Shown piece after piece: positions 1 to 7,476 of a stretch of 36,631 nucleotides of DNA. The stretch's first letter is position 1; each line of letters begins with the position of its first letter. The stretch comes from Candidatus Coprosoma intestinipullorum (GTDB lineage Bacteria; Bacillota_I; Bacilli_A; RF39; UBA660): assembly GCA_018713045.1 (NCBI GenBank), contig DVFV01000020.1, positions 1 through 36,631 of the forward strand. Direction: 5' to 3'. A program made the translations under genes and the position numbers. The notes under the pieces were generated by a model. The model was not told the DNA's origin. It searched no databases and was given only the letters and a program-made list of their open reading frames with translations.

Positions 1-11
1 TTAATTAAAAT

Positions 12-731
12 CTAGTTTATTTTTAATTTTCCAAACACATCTCCAAGTTTTTCGTGAATAACCAACTCCGCCATATTATCATAATCTGTCGTATCTCTAT
101 TTATAATAACCAAATGTTTTCCTCTAAAATACCTAATTAAACCACTAGCTGGATAAACCGTTAAACTTGTCCCAGCCACAATTAAAACGTCAGCTTGTTT
201 TATATAATTAATCGCCTGCATCATCGTAAAATCATTCAAAGCCTCCTCATATAAAACCACATCTGGTTTTATTATTCCCCCACATTCACAATAAGTAACG
301 CCCTCACTATTAAACACATATTCTGCACTATATTCTCTTCCGCATTCCATACAGTGATTTTTATAAATCGTCCCGTGAAGTTCTAAAACATTCTTACTCC
401 CTGCTTTAGTATGAAGGCCGTCAATATTTTGGGTAATAACCGCTCTAAGCTTACCAGCCTTTTCTAGCTTTGCTAAAAACTTATGTGAAACATTAGGTAA
501 AACATTTAAACTGTTCATCTTATCTTTGTAAAACCTATAAAACTCATCTAGATTATCCATAAAAAATGAATGACTTAAAATCTCCTCTGGTGGAAACTTA
601 TATTTCATATGATAAAGACCATCTTTACTGCGAAAATCCGGAATTCCACTTTCCGTCGAAACTCCTGCCCCTCCAAAAAACACGATATTATTACTTTTAT
701 CGATAATCTCTTGTAACTTTTCTATTTCCAT
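12..731 (-). CDS. cobB: Sir2-family NAD-dependent protein deacylase (sirtuin)
   Basis: Sirtuins remove acetyl or other acyl groups from lysines using NAD, in the cytoplasm. The protein shows the family signatures in order: the NAD-binding GGAGVSTESGIPDFRS near residue 20, TQNIDGLH with HGT (catalytic His) around residues 100-120, a zinc site formed by CMEC and CEC cysteines, and GTSLTVYPAS. Its length (about 239 aa) is normal for bacterial CobB. The ORF track begins at a GTG three codons upstream; I prefer the ATG because AGGTG lies about 6 nt before it. It sits 41 bp downstream of the NatB-like permease on the same strand and may be the last gene of that operon. Family assignment is secure; the substrate is unknown. 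Confidence 0.95.
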   Translation of the reverse strand: MEIEKLQEIIDKSNNIVFFGGAGVSTESGIPDFRSKDGLYHMKYKFPPEEILSHSFFMDNLDEFYRFYKDKMNSLNVLPNVSHKFLAKLEKAGKLRAVITQNIDGLHTKAGSKNVLELHGTIYKNHCMECGREYSAEYVFNSEGVTYCECGGIIKPDVVLYEEALNDFTMMQAINYIKQADVLIVAGTSLTVYPASGLIRYFRGKHLVIINRDTTDYDNMAELVIHEKLGDVFGKLKIN

Positions 732-772
732 ATTTATCACCTAAAACCATTATACAACAAAAAAAGATATTA

Positions 773-1915
773 TTAATTTGAAAATAATACCTTTTCAGAT
801 TTATACTGTTTAATTATTATTCCAAGCACAATTCCAATAATTACTATCGTTGAAACAAACATCAAAATAACCTGTAAAATATCGGCGTTACCATTTATAA
901 TGCCGTCGAATATTAAAGTATAATTGACAAACGGAATCATTGAAAGTAAAGTCGTTGACTGAATATCGATCATAAAAGCAATCATTCCCGGAAAAAGTGA
1001 AATAAACGTCAGTGGCGTTAAAGCACTCTGTGCCTCTTTAAATGTTTTACATTTACTCGCAATAGCGATACACAAACCACTTATCAAGAAGGAATAAGCA
1101 ATAATTACCATAACTGTAAATAAAATACTCATAGGTGAAAGCATCAAATTGACACCATCGTAAATCTTAAACATTCCATTTACTAAATAAAGTGACCCAA
1201 GCATCAAGAGTAAACTGAAAATTCCCGTAATTATTGAAGATAAAGTTACACTCAAAAACTTTCCAATAATTATATCCTTACTTTTAATTGGAAAAGTAAG
1301 TAAGGTTTCCAAAGTACCTCTCTCCTTCTCACCAGCTGTCGTATCTGTGGCTGGATAAGTAGCTGATACTGTAATTGCCATTATCAAAAACAAAAATGCA
1401 TAATTTATAATATAATTGGCAAAATAATTCTCTTCTTCACTAATATTTTCCTTGACCGTTATAATATTTAAAACATCAGAATCGATATTGTTACTTGCCA
1501 AATAATTTCTCTGCAACATCTCTTTATAAGTACTAAAATAAGAATTAACAAGTGACAAAGCATAACTAGTTGTATCATTATCGTCGCCATTTAAAACATA
1601 TTCGTTTTTATTTTTAACGACATATAAATCAATATCGCCATTCTCATAGTCCTCTTTAAGTTCCTTCTCTGTTCCTGAAATAACCTTAATATCCATCTCT
1701 TTAGCTAACGCTTCTTCCTTCGCACTTAAATCATAACTAAATCCAATTCGATTATATTCATTAACATCTTTATTAACCTGTGATTCAAATAAAGCTGACA
1801 TTCCAAAAACTAAAAGTGGAATAAAGATTGGAATAATAAGCATCATCGAAAGTGACTTTTTATCTCTAAATACTTCCTTTAACTCTTTCTTTAAAATACA
1901 CATTAAACTATTCAT
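773..1915 (-). CDS. ABC-2 type transporter permease (NatB-like)
   Basis: This is the membrane subunit of an ABC exporter of the NatB / ABC-2 family. One hydrophobic segment lies at about residues 22-45, followed by an extracytoplasmic region to about residue 165, then roughly five membrane segments to the C terminus. Between them is the typical cytoplasmic motif AGEKERGTLETLLTFP near residue 195, characteristic of NatB-like permeases. Its ATG overlaps the end of the ATPase gene by 8 bases, and GGAGG precedes it, so the two are translationally coupled. The family exports sodium, peptides or drugs; the substrate cannot be read from the sequence. Confidence 0.9.
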   Translation of the reverse strand: MNSLMCILKKELKEVFRDKKSLSMMLIIPIFIPLLVFGMSALFESQVNKDVNEYNRIGFSYDLSAKEEALAKEMDIKVISGTEKELKEDYENGDIDLYVVKNKNEYVLNGDDNDTTSYALSLVNSYFSTYKEMLQRNYLASNNIDSDVLNIITVKENISEEENYFANYIINYAFLFLIMAITVSATYPATDTTAGEKERGTLETLLTFPIKSKDIIIGKFLSVTLSSIITGIFSLLLMLGSLYLVNGMFKIYDGVNLMLSPMSILFTVMVIIAYSFLISGLCIAIASKCKTFKEAQSALTPLTFISLFPGMIAFMIDIQSTTLLSMIPFVNYTLIFDGIINGNADILQVILMFVSTIVIIGIVLGIIIKQYKSEKVLFSN

Positions 1916-2660
1916 GCTTACCTCCTATAAGTTTGAAAAACGCATCTCTTAAATTAGAAGTTTTTGTATCTTTTTTAACCTCATCAGGCGTTCCTTCTTT
2001 AATAACCACACCTTTATTTATCATAATAACCCTATCACAAATATTTTCAGCCTCTTCCATATAATGAGTCGAATACAAAATCGTTTTACCTTTTTTCTTT
2101 TCTTCTTTAATAAAATCTAAAATAATTTGACTTGAAATAATATCAAGACCAGAAGTTGCCTCGTCTAAAATATAATACTTAGGATCATGAATCAAACATC
2201 TTGCAATATTAACCCTCTGAGTTTGTCCGGTTGATAAATTTTCAATTCTATTATATAAAAAATCATCCATCTCGAATCTCTTTGAAATATCCTTAATTCT
2301 TTTTTCTAATAAGTCCTTATCGACACCATAAATATCCCCGCACATCTCTAAAAGCTCATAAGTTGAAAGATAATTATATATCTTCGTATTACCTGACAAA
2401 TATGCAATACTCTTTTTTATTTCAATTTCATTATCTTTATAATTCATAGAATCGAAAGCAATACTTCCACTTGTCGATTCTAAAATTCCTGCAATCATTC
2501 TAAGTAAAGTTGTTTTGCCCGCTCCATTAGGACCCAAAATACCAAGAATTTCTCCGTCATTTACTTCAAAACTTATTCCGTTATCCGCATAAAATTCCTC
2601 TCTTTTGTTCTTAGCTATAAATCTAACAAATTTTTTCTTTAAATCCTTTACTTTTAACAT
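1908..2660 (-). CDS. ABC transporter ATP-binding protein (NatA-like)
   Basis: This is the ATPase partner of the permease that follows it. It carries Walker A GPNGAGKTT near residue 45, the signature STGQTQRVNIAR (STGQ in place of SGGQ), Walker B YILDEATSGLD and the switch histidine in STHYMEEAE. About 250 aa is usual for NatA-like subunits. Upstream lies an extended -10 promoter and AGAGG before the ATG. It is the first gene of a likely three-gene operon with the permease and the sirtuin. Function as an exporter ATPase is well supported; the substrate is unknown. Confidence 0.92.
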   Translation of the reverse strand: MLKVKDLKKKFVRFIAKNKREEFYADNGISFEVNDGEILGILGPNGAGKTTLLRMIAGILESTSGSIAFDSMNYKDNEIEIKKSIAYLSGNTKIYNYLSTYELLEMCGDIYGVDKDLLEKRIKDISKRFEMDDFLYNRIENLSTGQTQRVNIARCLIHDPKYYILDEATSGLDIISSQIILDFIKEEKKKGKTILYSTHYMEEAENICDRVIMINKGVVIKEGTPDEVKKDTKTSNLRDAFFKLIGGKHE

Positions 2661-2683
2661 AAATTCCTCTCGCTTTCCTCTAC

Positions 2684-2692
2684 ATTATATCA
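2684..2692 (-). promoter_or_regulatory. Extended -10 promoter of the ABC exporter operon
   Basis: On the minus strand TGATATAAT is a textbook extended -10 (TG-N-TATAAT), about 24 nt upstream of the ATPase start codon. A weak -35 (TTAGGA) lies 18 nt upstream of the hexamer. Read directly from sequence; activity not tested. Confidence 0.6.
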
Positions 2693-2765
2693 TAGTTTGT
2701 CAGTTTATCCTAACATTTTTAAATATATTAAAAATTGTCTAAATCCATTGATTTATTTAATAAAA

Positions 2766-2845
2766 TATAATACAATTTATGTAGAGGAAGGCCACTAGGC
2801 CAGTCCTTTGATTGGTGTTGACCTAGCTCAAGCTAGGTTTTTTTA
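2766..2845 (+). ncRNA. Candidate antitoxin RNA of a type I toxin-antitoxin locus
   Basis: A TATAAT at 2766-2771 would start a transcript near 2779. It ends at a perfect 16-nt palindrome (CCTAGCTCAAGCTAGG) followed by seven T, giving a predicted RNA of about 67 nt with no ORF. It is convergent with, and overlaps the 3' part of, a short hydrophobic peptide gene on the minus strand. Its start (TAGAGGAAGGC) closely resembles the 5' end of the predicted toxin mRNA (TAGAGGCAGGC). I found no well-spaced -35. The layout matches short convergent antitoxin RNAs such as RNA II of the pAD1 par system, but I see no evident sequence homology. Promoter and role are inferred. Confidence 0.5.
2822..2844 (+). 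terminator. Intrinsic terminator of the small antisense RNA
   Basis: CCTAGCTCAAGCTAGG forms a stem-loop immediately followed by TTTTTTT on the plus strand. On the minus strand the same hairpin lies in the 3' region of the toxin mRNA but has no T-run after it. Confidence 0.8.
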
Positions 2846-2908
2846 TTTTCTCTTTGGACTTTCCCGCAAAAGAAACAGGATTATAACTAATATAGTTAAA
2901 TATTCCAT
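2843..2908 (-). CDS. Candidate type I toxin: 21-aa hydrophobic peptide
   Basis: Too short for the ORF track. The ATG at 2908 opens a 21-codon frame starting MEYLTILVIILFLL and ending in a charged tail (RESPKRK), the layout of small membrane-active toxins. A near-perfect anti-16S match (AAGGAGGTGAT) lies upstream and is masked by a hairpin. A competing ATG at 2915 has better spacing (9 nt, against 16 nt for 2908) and would give a 30-aa non-hydrophobic peptide ending at 2823, so the reading frame is not settled. The peptide is not a recognisable Fst or TxpA homologue. Evidence for a toxin is structural: hydrophobic core, strong but sequestered ribosome site, convergent small RNA, and complementarity between the 5' and 3' regions of the message. 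Confidence 0.45.
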   Translation of the reverse strand: MEYLTILVIILFLLRESPKRK

Positions 2909-2922
2909 ATTCCATTTCTCAT

Positions 2923-2943
2923 CACCTCCTTTTTTAGAAGGTG
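2923..2943 (-). promoter_or_regulatory. Hairpin sequestering the toxin Shine-Dalgarno site
   Basis: On the minus strand CACCTTCT pairs with AGGAGGTG across an AAAAA loop (8 bp, one G-U), burying a very strong ribosome binding site. Further upstream, AAGCTAGGTT in the 5' leader is exactly complementary to AACCTAGCTT near the 3' end of the same transcript. Both are typical control features of type I toxin mRNAs. Confidence 0.6.
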
Positions 2944-3028
2944 GATTTTTCCAAAAGACTTAACCTAGCTTTGCCTGCCTCTATTATATATATACTGTGT
3001 CAACCCTCGATTTCCTTTTAGTTTTAAC

Positions 3029-3056
3029 AAAAAAATGACAAAACCGTCATTTTTTA
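3029..3056 (-). terminator. Bidirectional-looking terminator overlapping the ogt stop codon
   Basis: AAAAATGAC and GTCATTTTT form a stem with a short loop and T-runs on both strands. The ogt TGA stop lies inside the stem. Confidence 0.75.
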
Positions 3057-3532
3057 TTTTTCTCAAACTTAAGCAAATATTCCTTTTTATCCAAGCCCCC
3101 TGCATAACCTGTAAGTCTTCCATCACTTCCCAAAACCCTATGACAAGGAATCATAATTAAAATTGGATTATGAGCAATTGCCCCGCCTACCGCCTGATAA
3201 GAAACTTTTTTTCTAAAACTTAAAATCTTATCACCAATTTCTTTATAAGTAACCGTTTTACCATAAGGAATATCAAGTAAAATATTCCAAACTAAATTCT
3301 GAAAATCAGTACCAGAAAATTTAAACAAACTCTTATCTATTTTAGGATTATTCCCTTTAAAATATCCATCTAACCATTTCGAGACTCTCAAAAATACTTT
3401 TAAATCATCTTTTAAAACAAGCCTATTTAAATTAGGAAAATACTTTTGACCTTTAAAATATAAACCCGTTAAATACTCCCCGTCGCTTACCATAACCATT
3501 TCACCTAAAGGTGAATCATAATAACTATACAT
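3047..3532 (-). CDS. ogt: Methylated-DNA--[protein]-cysteine S-methyltransferase
   Basis: This suicide enzyme repairs O6-alkylguanine (and O4-alkylthymine) by transferring the alkyl group to its own cysteine. The catalytic PCHRV motif lies near residue 130 within IPCHRVLGSDGRLTGYAGG, preceded by the DNA-binding helix region (GKTVTYKEIGD). At 161 aa it is a normal Ogt-type single-domain protein without the AraC-like adaptor region of Ada. Its ATG overlaps the corA stop by one base (TAATG), so the two genes are co-transcribed and probably translationally coupled. It ends in TGA, which shows that UGA is a stop codon here. Confidence 0.95.
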   Translation of the reverse strand: MYSYYDSPLGEMVMVSDGEYLTGLYFKGQKYFPNLNRLVLKDDLKVFLRVSKWLDGYFKGNNPKIDKSLFKFSGTDFQNLVWNILLDIPYGKTVTYKEIGDKILSFRKKVSYQAVGGAIAHNPILIMIPCHRVLGSDGRLTGYAGGLDKKEYLLKFEKNKK

Positions 3533-4473
3533 TAAAACATATCCTTTTTCTTAAGCCAATAAGCAATTATAAATGCGACAACTAAAGAAATTATAACTAA
3601 AATTAAAAATGAAGCTGGATGTGTTGCAAACTTTCCAAGAGGAACATTCATTCCCATAAATGACGCAATCATCGTTGGAATTGAAAAGACAATTGTAATA
3701 GCTGACAAAAACTTCATAATTCCATTTAAATTATTAGAAATCACACTAGCATAAGTCTCCGTTGTACTTGCCATAATCTCTTTATAAATGGTTGCCATTT
3801 CAATCGCTTGACCACACTCAATCATCGCATCCTCAAGCAAATCCGCATCCTCATCGAAAAACGGTAAAATAGTTCCCTTAGAAAGTTTATCTAAAGTTGT
3901 CTTATTATACTTTAAAGCACCCATAAAATAAACCAAACTCTTTTCGATATTAAGCATCTCAAGTAACTCTTGATTTTTCGTTGCTTTAGCTAAAATTCTC
4001 TCTTCCCTTTGAATATCTTGATTCATTTTATTTAAAGCCCTCAAATAGCCCTGTGAAATTCTAAGAAACAGCTGAATAGTAAACCGTGTCTTTTTGCTTG
4101 TATCAAAATTCTTAACTAACCCCTTTTCAAAATCATCGAATAACTTATTCTCTTTAAGTATAATAGTTACAATAAAATTACCCGAACAAATAATGCCGAG
4201 AGGTAAAGTTCTATACTTATTTTTAACCGAATAATCGACCATATAAGGAATATCAGCAACTATTAAAGTAGCCTTTCCTTCACTTTCAATACGTGAAATT
4301 TCTTCCTCATCTAAAACCTTAACAAATAAACTTTTAGCAATACCTGTCTTCTCGCTTACCAAATCTATCTCTTCTTTAGTTGGACGAACCATGTGAATCC
4401 AAGACTGTTCTTGAACCTGCGATATACTATTTAAAATTCCTGTATTTTCGTCAGTTTTATATATTTTGATCAT
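3532..4473 (-). CDS. corA: CorA-family divalent cation transporter
   Basis: CorA proteins form pentameric inner-membrane channels for Mg2+ (also Co2+ and Ni2+). The long N-terminal cytoplasmic region of about 250 aa is followed by two C-terminal membrane helices. Between them is FMGMNVP, the GMN signature that forms the selectivity entrance. The C terminus ends in basic residues (KKKDMF), as usual for the cytoplasmic tail. The length of 313 aa fits the family. It is the first gene of a pair with ogt; the shared operon suggests no clear functional link. Confidence 0.93.
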   Translation of the reverse strand: MIKIYKTDENTGILNSISQVQEQSWIHMVRPTKEEIDLVSEKTGIAKSLFVKVLDEEEISRIESEGKATLIVADIPYMVDYSVKNKYRTLPLGIICSGNFIVTIILKENKLFDDFEKGLVKNFDTSKKTRFTIQLFLRISQGYLRALNKMNQDIQREERILAKATKNQELLEMLNIEKSLVYFMGALKYNKTTLDKLSKGTILPFFDEDADLLEDAMIECGQAIEMATIYKEIMASTTETYASVISNNLNGIMKFLSAITIVFSIPTMIASFMGMNVPLGKFATHPASFLILVIISLVVAFIIAYWLKKKDMF

Positions 4474-4678
4474 CTAAAACTCCTGCCTTTCTTTAGTTTT
4501 TATCTCTAAAATCATATATAACTGTCACCAAAAATTTTTATAAATCTTTTTTACAACCAATTTTATTATAACAATACCATTATAACACCATTTAGAAAAA
4601 TAATTTATATATCGTGAAAATTTACAAACTAAAATTCAAAAAGCTGCGGTATAATTAAATTGAAAGGATTGGTGTTAT

Positions 4679-5137
4679 ATGCATTTTTACGAACTTATAC
4701 AAAAACAAACAAAAAATAAAAAAACGAGAATTTACGTCGATATGGATGGTGTTATTGCCTCATACGATATTGGAAAACCATATGACTTTGAAAACAAAAG
4801 ACCACTTACTACTAATATTAAAACCTTAAGCAAAATTAATAATCTTGAAAATACTGAATTATTTATTTTATCTATATGTAAAAAAGATAGTCAAATAAAA
4901 GAAAAAAATAATTGGTTAGATAAATACGCTCCATTTTTTCAAAAAGATAACCGCATAATTATTTCTAAAGAAAGTAACCCTAACCTCTCATCAAAAGAAT
5001 TAAAATTAAACTATCTAAAATCATTAAAAACTGATAATCAAATTATTCTTATTGACGATGATAATGAAATTATAAAAACCATTAAAGATAATGCCAAAAA
5101 CATAATCTTATATCAAGATTCAGAACTTATTGATTAA
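4679..5137 (+). CDS. HAD-superfamily hydrolase, 5'-nucleotidase-like
   Basis: The N-terminal YVDMDGVIASYD (near residues 19-30) is HAD motif I with the DxD nucleophile and acid. SICKKD near residue 65 resembles motif II, and LIDDDNEI near residue 125 supplies the motif IV acidic residues. At 152 aa it is a small HAD protein of the type related to 5'(3')-deoxyribonucleotidases or phage-type HADs. It stands alone, with AAAGGA 10 nt before the ATG and a TATAAT at 4650-4655. Substrate unknown; family fairly secure. Confidence 0.75.
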   Translation: MHFYELIQKQTKNKKTRIYVDMDGVIASYDIGKPYDFENKRPLTTNIKTLSKINNLENTELFILSICKKDSQIKEKNNWLDKYAPFFQKDNRIIISKESNPNLSSKELKLNYLKSLKTDNQIILIDDDNEIIKTIKDNAKNIILYQDSELID

Positions 5138-5248
5138 AAAAACATCTTTATTAAACAAAAATTATATAAAAAGTAGAAAAATATTATGCAAAATACTTAT
5201 CAAAATATAAATATGTAATGTTGTTATCAAAAAACAAATTATACAATA

Positions 5249-5278
5249 AAAATCCAAACTTTTAAAAGCTTGGATTTT
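5249..5278. terminator. Bidirectional terminator between the HAD gene and tRNA-Val
   Basis: AAAATCCAA pairs with TTGGATTTT in a 9-bp stem. A-rich and T-rich flanks on both sides mean it can serve the plus-strand HAD gene and the minus-strand tRNA. Confidence 0.7.
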
Positions 5279-5290
5279 ATATTTCAAAAA

Positions 5291-5367
5291 TGGTGGGAGA
5301 TACAGGACTCGAACCTGTGACCTCTTGCACGTCAAGCAAACGCTCTAACCAACTGAGCTAATCACCC
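5291..5367 (-). tRNA. tRNA-Val(GAC)
   Basis: This is a complete 77-nt cloverleaf: acceptor GGGTGAT/ATCTCCC with a U4-U69 mismatch, D-stem GCTC/GAGC, anticodon loop TTGACGT (anticodon GAC), T-arm ACAGG-TTCGAGT-CCTGT, discriminator A and encoded CCA. GAC reads GUC/GUU valine codons. It marks the left edge of the interval holding the AlbA_2 regulator, with tRNA-Thr at the right edge. Confidence 0.93.
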
Positions 5368-5592
5368 ATGGTGCCGTTGAGGAAGTTATCTACAACTTTT
5401 TCCAAAAGTAATCGATATATGAACCAATCACTAACAATATTTTAACACATCAATATAGCAAGTGTCTTGTAAAAATAAATAATCTTTTGATAACACATTT
5501 ATTTTTGATATTAATTATAGTATAATCTTATTTGATAAGAAAAATTAAAAAAAGCAAAAAAAGTATATAACCCTTATAAATAAAGGAAATTC

Positions 5593-5614
5593 TTATTTGA
5601 TAGTTATTTGATGG
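5593..5614. repeat. ATTTGAT tandem motif, copy 1 (5' of the AlbA_2 gene)
   Basis: Two ATTTGAT half-sites start 11 bp apart, about one helical turn. The copy overlaps the start of the AlbA_2 gene. Two further copies follow the same gene. Confidence 0.6.
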
Positions 5615-7104
5615 GATGTGTTTTTATGTATACAGTAGAAGAATATAAAGTTTCAGAAGAAGAATTAACTAATTTATTAAAATCTCTATTAAAATTAAAT
5701 ACAGAAAATGAATGGATTGAATTTAAAGTTAATAATGATAATCCTTCAATGATTGGTGAATACATTTCTGCATTGGCAAATTCAGCGGCATTATGCAATA
5801 AAGAACATGCATATCTAATATATGGTGTTGATGACAGGAGTAAAGAAGTAGTAGGAACTGATTTTGATTTCAATAATTCCAAAAAAGGAAATGAGCCATT
5901 ATATAATTGGTTATATAGAAAGTTAAAACCTCAACTTGATTTTACTCCTTATGAAATCCATTATAATACAAAAAGAGTTTTGATAATTGAAATTGATAAA
6001 GCTAAACTTTATCCTATTGAATTTGATAATATTGCCTATATTAGAATTGGACAGCAAAAAAGAAAACTATGTGATTACAAAGAAAAAGAAAAGAAATTAT
6101 GGGACATTTTAAATAAAACATCATTTGAAGAAGAAGTTGCTTTATCTAAATTAGAAATACAAGATATTTTCGAACTACTTGATATAAGTACATATTACAG
6201 AATGCTTGAATTACCTTTGCCAGAAAATAAAGAAAAAATTATAGAAGATTTTAAAGAAGAAGGTTTTCTTAAAGAACTATATGGTAAATTAGCAATTACA
6301 AATTTAGGAGCAATATTGTTTGCTAGAAATATACATCAATTTAAATCAATTACTAGGAAATCGATTAGACTAATTCAATATAAAAATAAAGATAAACTAG
6401 AAACTATAAGAGAAATCAATTATGATAATGGATATGCAATATGCTTTGAGGAAATATTAAAAAATTTGGATCTTTTAACTCCTCAAAATGAGCATATTGG
6501 TCTAGCACTTCGAACTCAGGTAAAAATGTATCCAGAAATTGCACTTAGAGAATTAATTGCTAATGCAATGATTCATCAAGATTTTACAATTGGTGGTACA
6601 AGTATATTAATTGAACTTTTCTCTAATAGAATAGAGATATCTAATCCAGGAACGCCATTGATTAGTATTGATAGGCTTATAGATCACAATCCTATATCGA
6701 GAAACGAAAAATTAGCAAGCATCATGAGACGATTTAAAATTTGTGAAGAAAAAGGCAGTGGGATAGATAAAGTAATTAAATCAATAGAAATATTTCAATT
6801 ACCAGCTCCCAACTTTTTAGAATATGATAGTGGAACTAAAGTTATTATATATTCTTACAAAAAATTGAACGAAATGGACCGTGATGACAAATTAAGAGCA
6901 TGTTATCAACACGCTTGCTTGCAATATGTTTCTGGTGATAAAATGACTAATGAAAGTTTAAGAGCACGATTTAATATCGAAAAGAAAAATGCAGCAATCG
7001 CTTCTAGAATTTTAAGTGATGCAACATTATCTGGATTAATAAAAGAATATCAACCAAACTCTGAATCTAGGAGATATAAAAGTTATTTACCATATTGGGC
7101 TTAG
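5611..7104 (+). CDS. AlbA_2 / HATPase_c_4 putative DNA-binding regulator
   Basis: About 497 aa. The N-terminal AlbA_2 (Schlafen AlbA) domain contains EWIEFKVNND and GEYISALANSAA around residues 35-70. A GHKL-type ATPase region (HATPase_c_4) holds LRELIANAMIHQDF and the ISNPG loop around residues 310-350, and EEKGSGIDKV follows. The C-terminal ~70 aa look winged-helix-like. Such proteins are often labelled RecG-related or transcriptional regulators; their molecular role is poorly known. The start is uncertain: the track uses TTG at 5608, ATG at 5611 is adjacent, and MYTVEEY at 5626 is also plausible; none has a clear Shine-Dalgarno. The gene lies between two tRNA genes and is bracketed by a repeated ATTTGAT motif, which suggests an accessory insertion. 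Confidence 0.8.
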   Translation: MGCVFMYTVEEYKVSEEELTNLLKSLLKLNTENEWIEFKVNNDNPSMIGEYISALANSAALCNKEHAYLIYGVDDRSKEVVGTDFDFNNSKKGNEPLYNWLYRKLKPQLDFTPYEIHYNTKRVLIIEIDKAKLYPIEFDNIAYIRIGQQKRKLCDYKEKEKKLWDILNKTSFEEEVALSKLEIQDIFELLDISTYYRMLELPLPENKEKIIEDFKEEGFLKELYGKLAITNLGAILFARNIHQFKSITRKSIRLIQYKNKDKLETIREINYDNGYAICFEEILKNLDLLTPQNEHIGLALRTQVKMYPEIALRELIANAMIHQDFTIGGTSILIELFSNRIEISNPGTPLISIDRLIDHNPISRNEKLASIMRRFKICEEKGSGIDKVIKSIEIFQLPAPNFLEYDSGTKVIIYSYKKLNEMDRDDKLRACYQHACLQYVSGDKMTNESLRARFNIEKKNAAIASRILSDATLSGLIKEYQPNSESRRYKSYLPYWA

Positions 7105-7106
7105 TT

Positions 7107-7128
7107 TTATTTGATGACTATTTGATTA
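7107..7128. repeat. ATTTGAT tandem motif, copy 2
   Basis: TTATTTGAT followed by TATTTGAT with half-sites 11 bp apart, beginning just after the AlbA_2 stop codon. Confidence 0.6.
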
Positions 7129-7143
7129 CAAATGTAAACATAT

Positions 7144-7177
7144 AAAAAACACTTTAAATATATAGTGTTTTTTTATT
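7144..7177 (+). terminator. Terminator of the AlbA_2 gene
   Basis: AAAACACT and AGTGTTTT form a stem followed by a T-run on the plus strand. Confidence 0.7.
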
Positions 7178-7194
7178 TGATTGCCATTTGATTA
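7173..7194. repeat. ATTTGAT tandem motif, copy 3
   Basis: A third copy with the same 11-bp half-site spacing, overlapping the terminator T-run. The rest of 7195-7328 is AT-rich and shows nothing else I can support. Confidence 0.6.
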
Positions 7195-7328
7195 TTTACA
7201 AATAATATTTAATTTAAATGTATTAAATATAATAAATTATATCAATTTATATTTCTTAGATTTAAATACTTTTTCAGACTCTTAAAACATATAAAAACGA
7301 ACTATCTCTAGTTCGACTAATTTCCCAA

Positions 7329-7402
7329 TGGTGCCGCAACGGAGAATTGAACGCCGATTAAAGCCTTACCATGGCCTCGTAATACCTTTATACTATTGCG
7401 GC
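7329..7402 (-). tRNA. tRNA-Thr(GGT)
   Basis: 74 nt with a perfect acceptor (GCCGCAA/TTGCGGC), discriminator A, encoded CCA, anticodon loop ATGGTAA (anticodon GGT) and T-loop TTCAATT. It carries G1-C72, C2-G71 and GGU, which agree with threonine identity. Irregularities are a short D-stem (three pairs), A at position 32 and a C-U mismatch in the T-stem. Likely functional but somewhat degenerate. Confidence 0.82.
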
Positions 7403-7476
7403 ATGACTTAATTATATAATATTTTATTCATCTTTTCAATAAAAAGTTACAAATAAAAAGAATATATAAACTAAAA

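Noticed and set aside
2998-3003. Consensus TTGACA upstream of the toxin TATAAT
   Set aside because: Only 9 nt separate the two hexamers, too short for a normal promoter, so I did not call it as a -35.
5368-5400. TGGTGCCGTTGAG beside tRNA-Val resembles the 3' end (CCA side) of another tRNA
   Set aside because: No matching acceptor 5' strand, T-arm or anticodon arm lies upstream on the minus strand.
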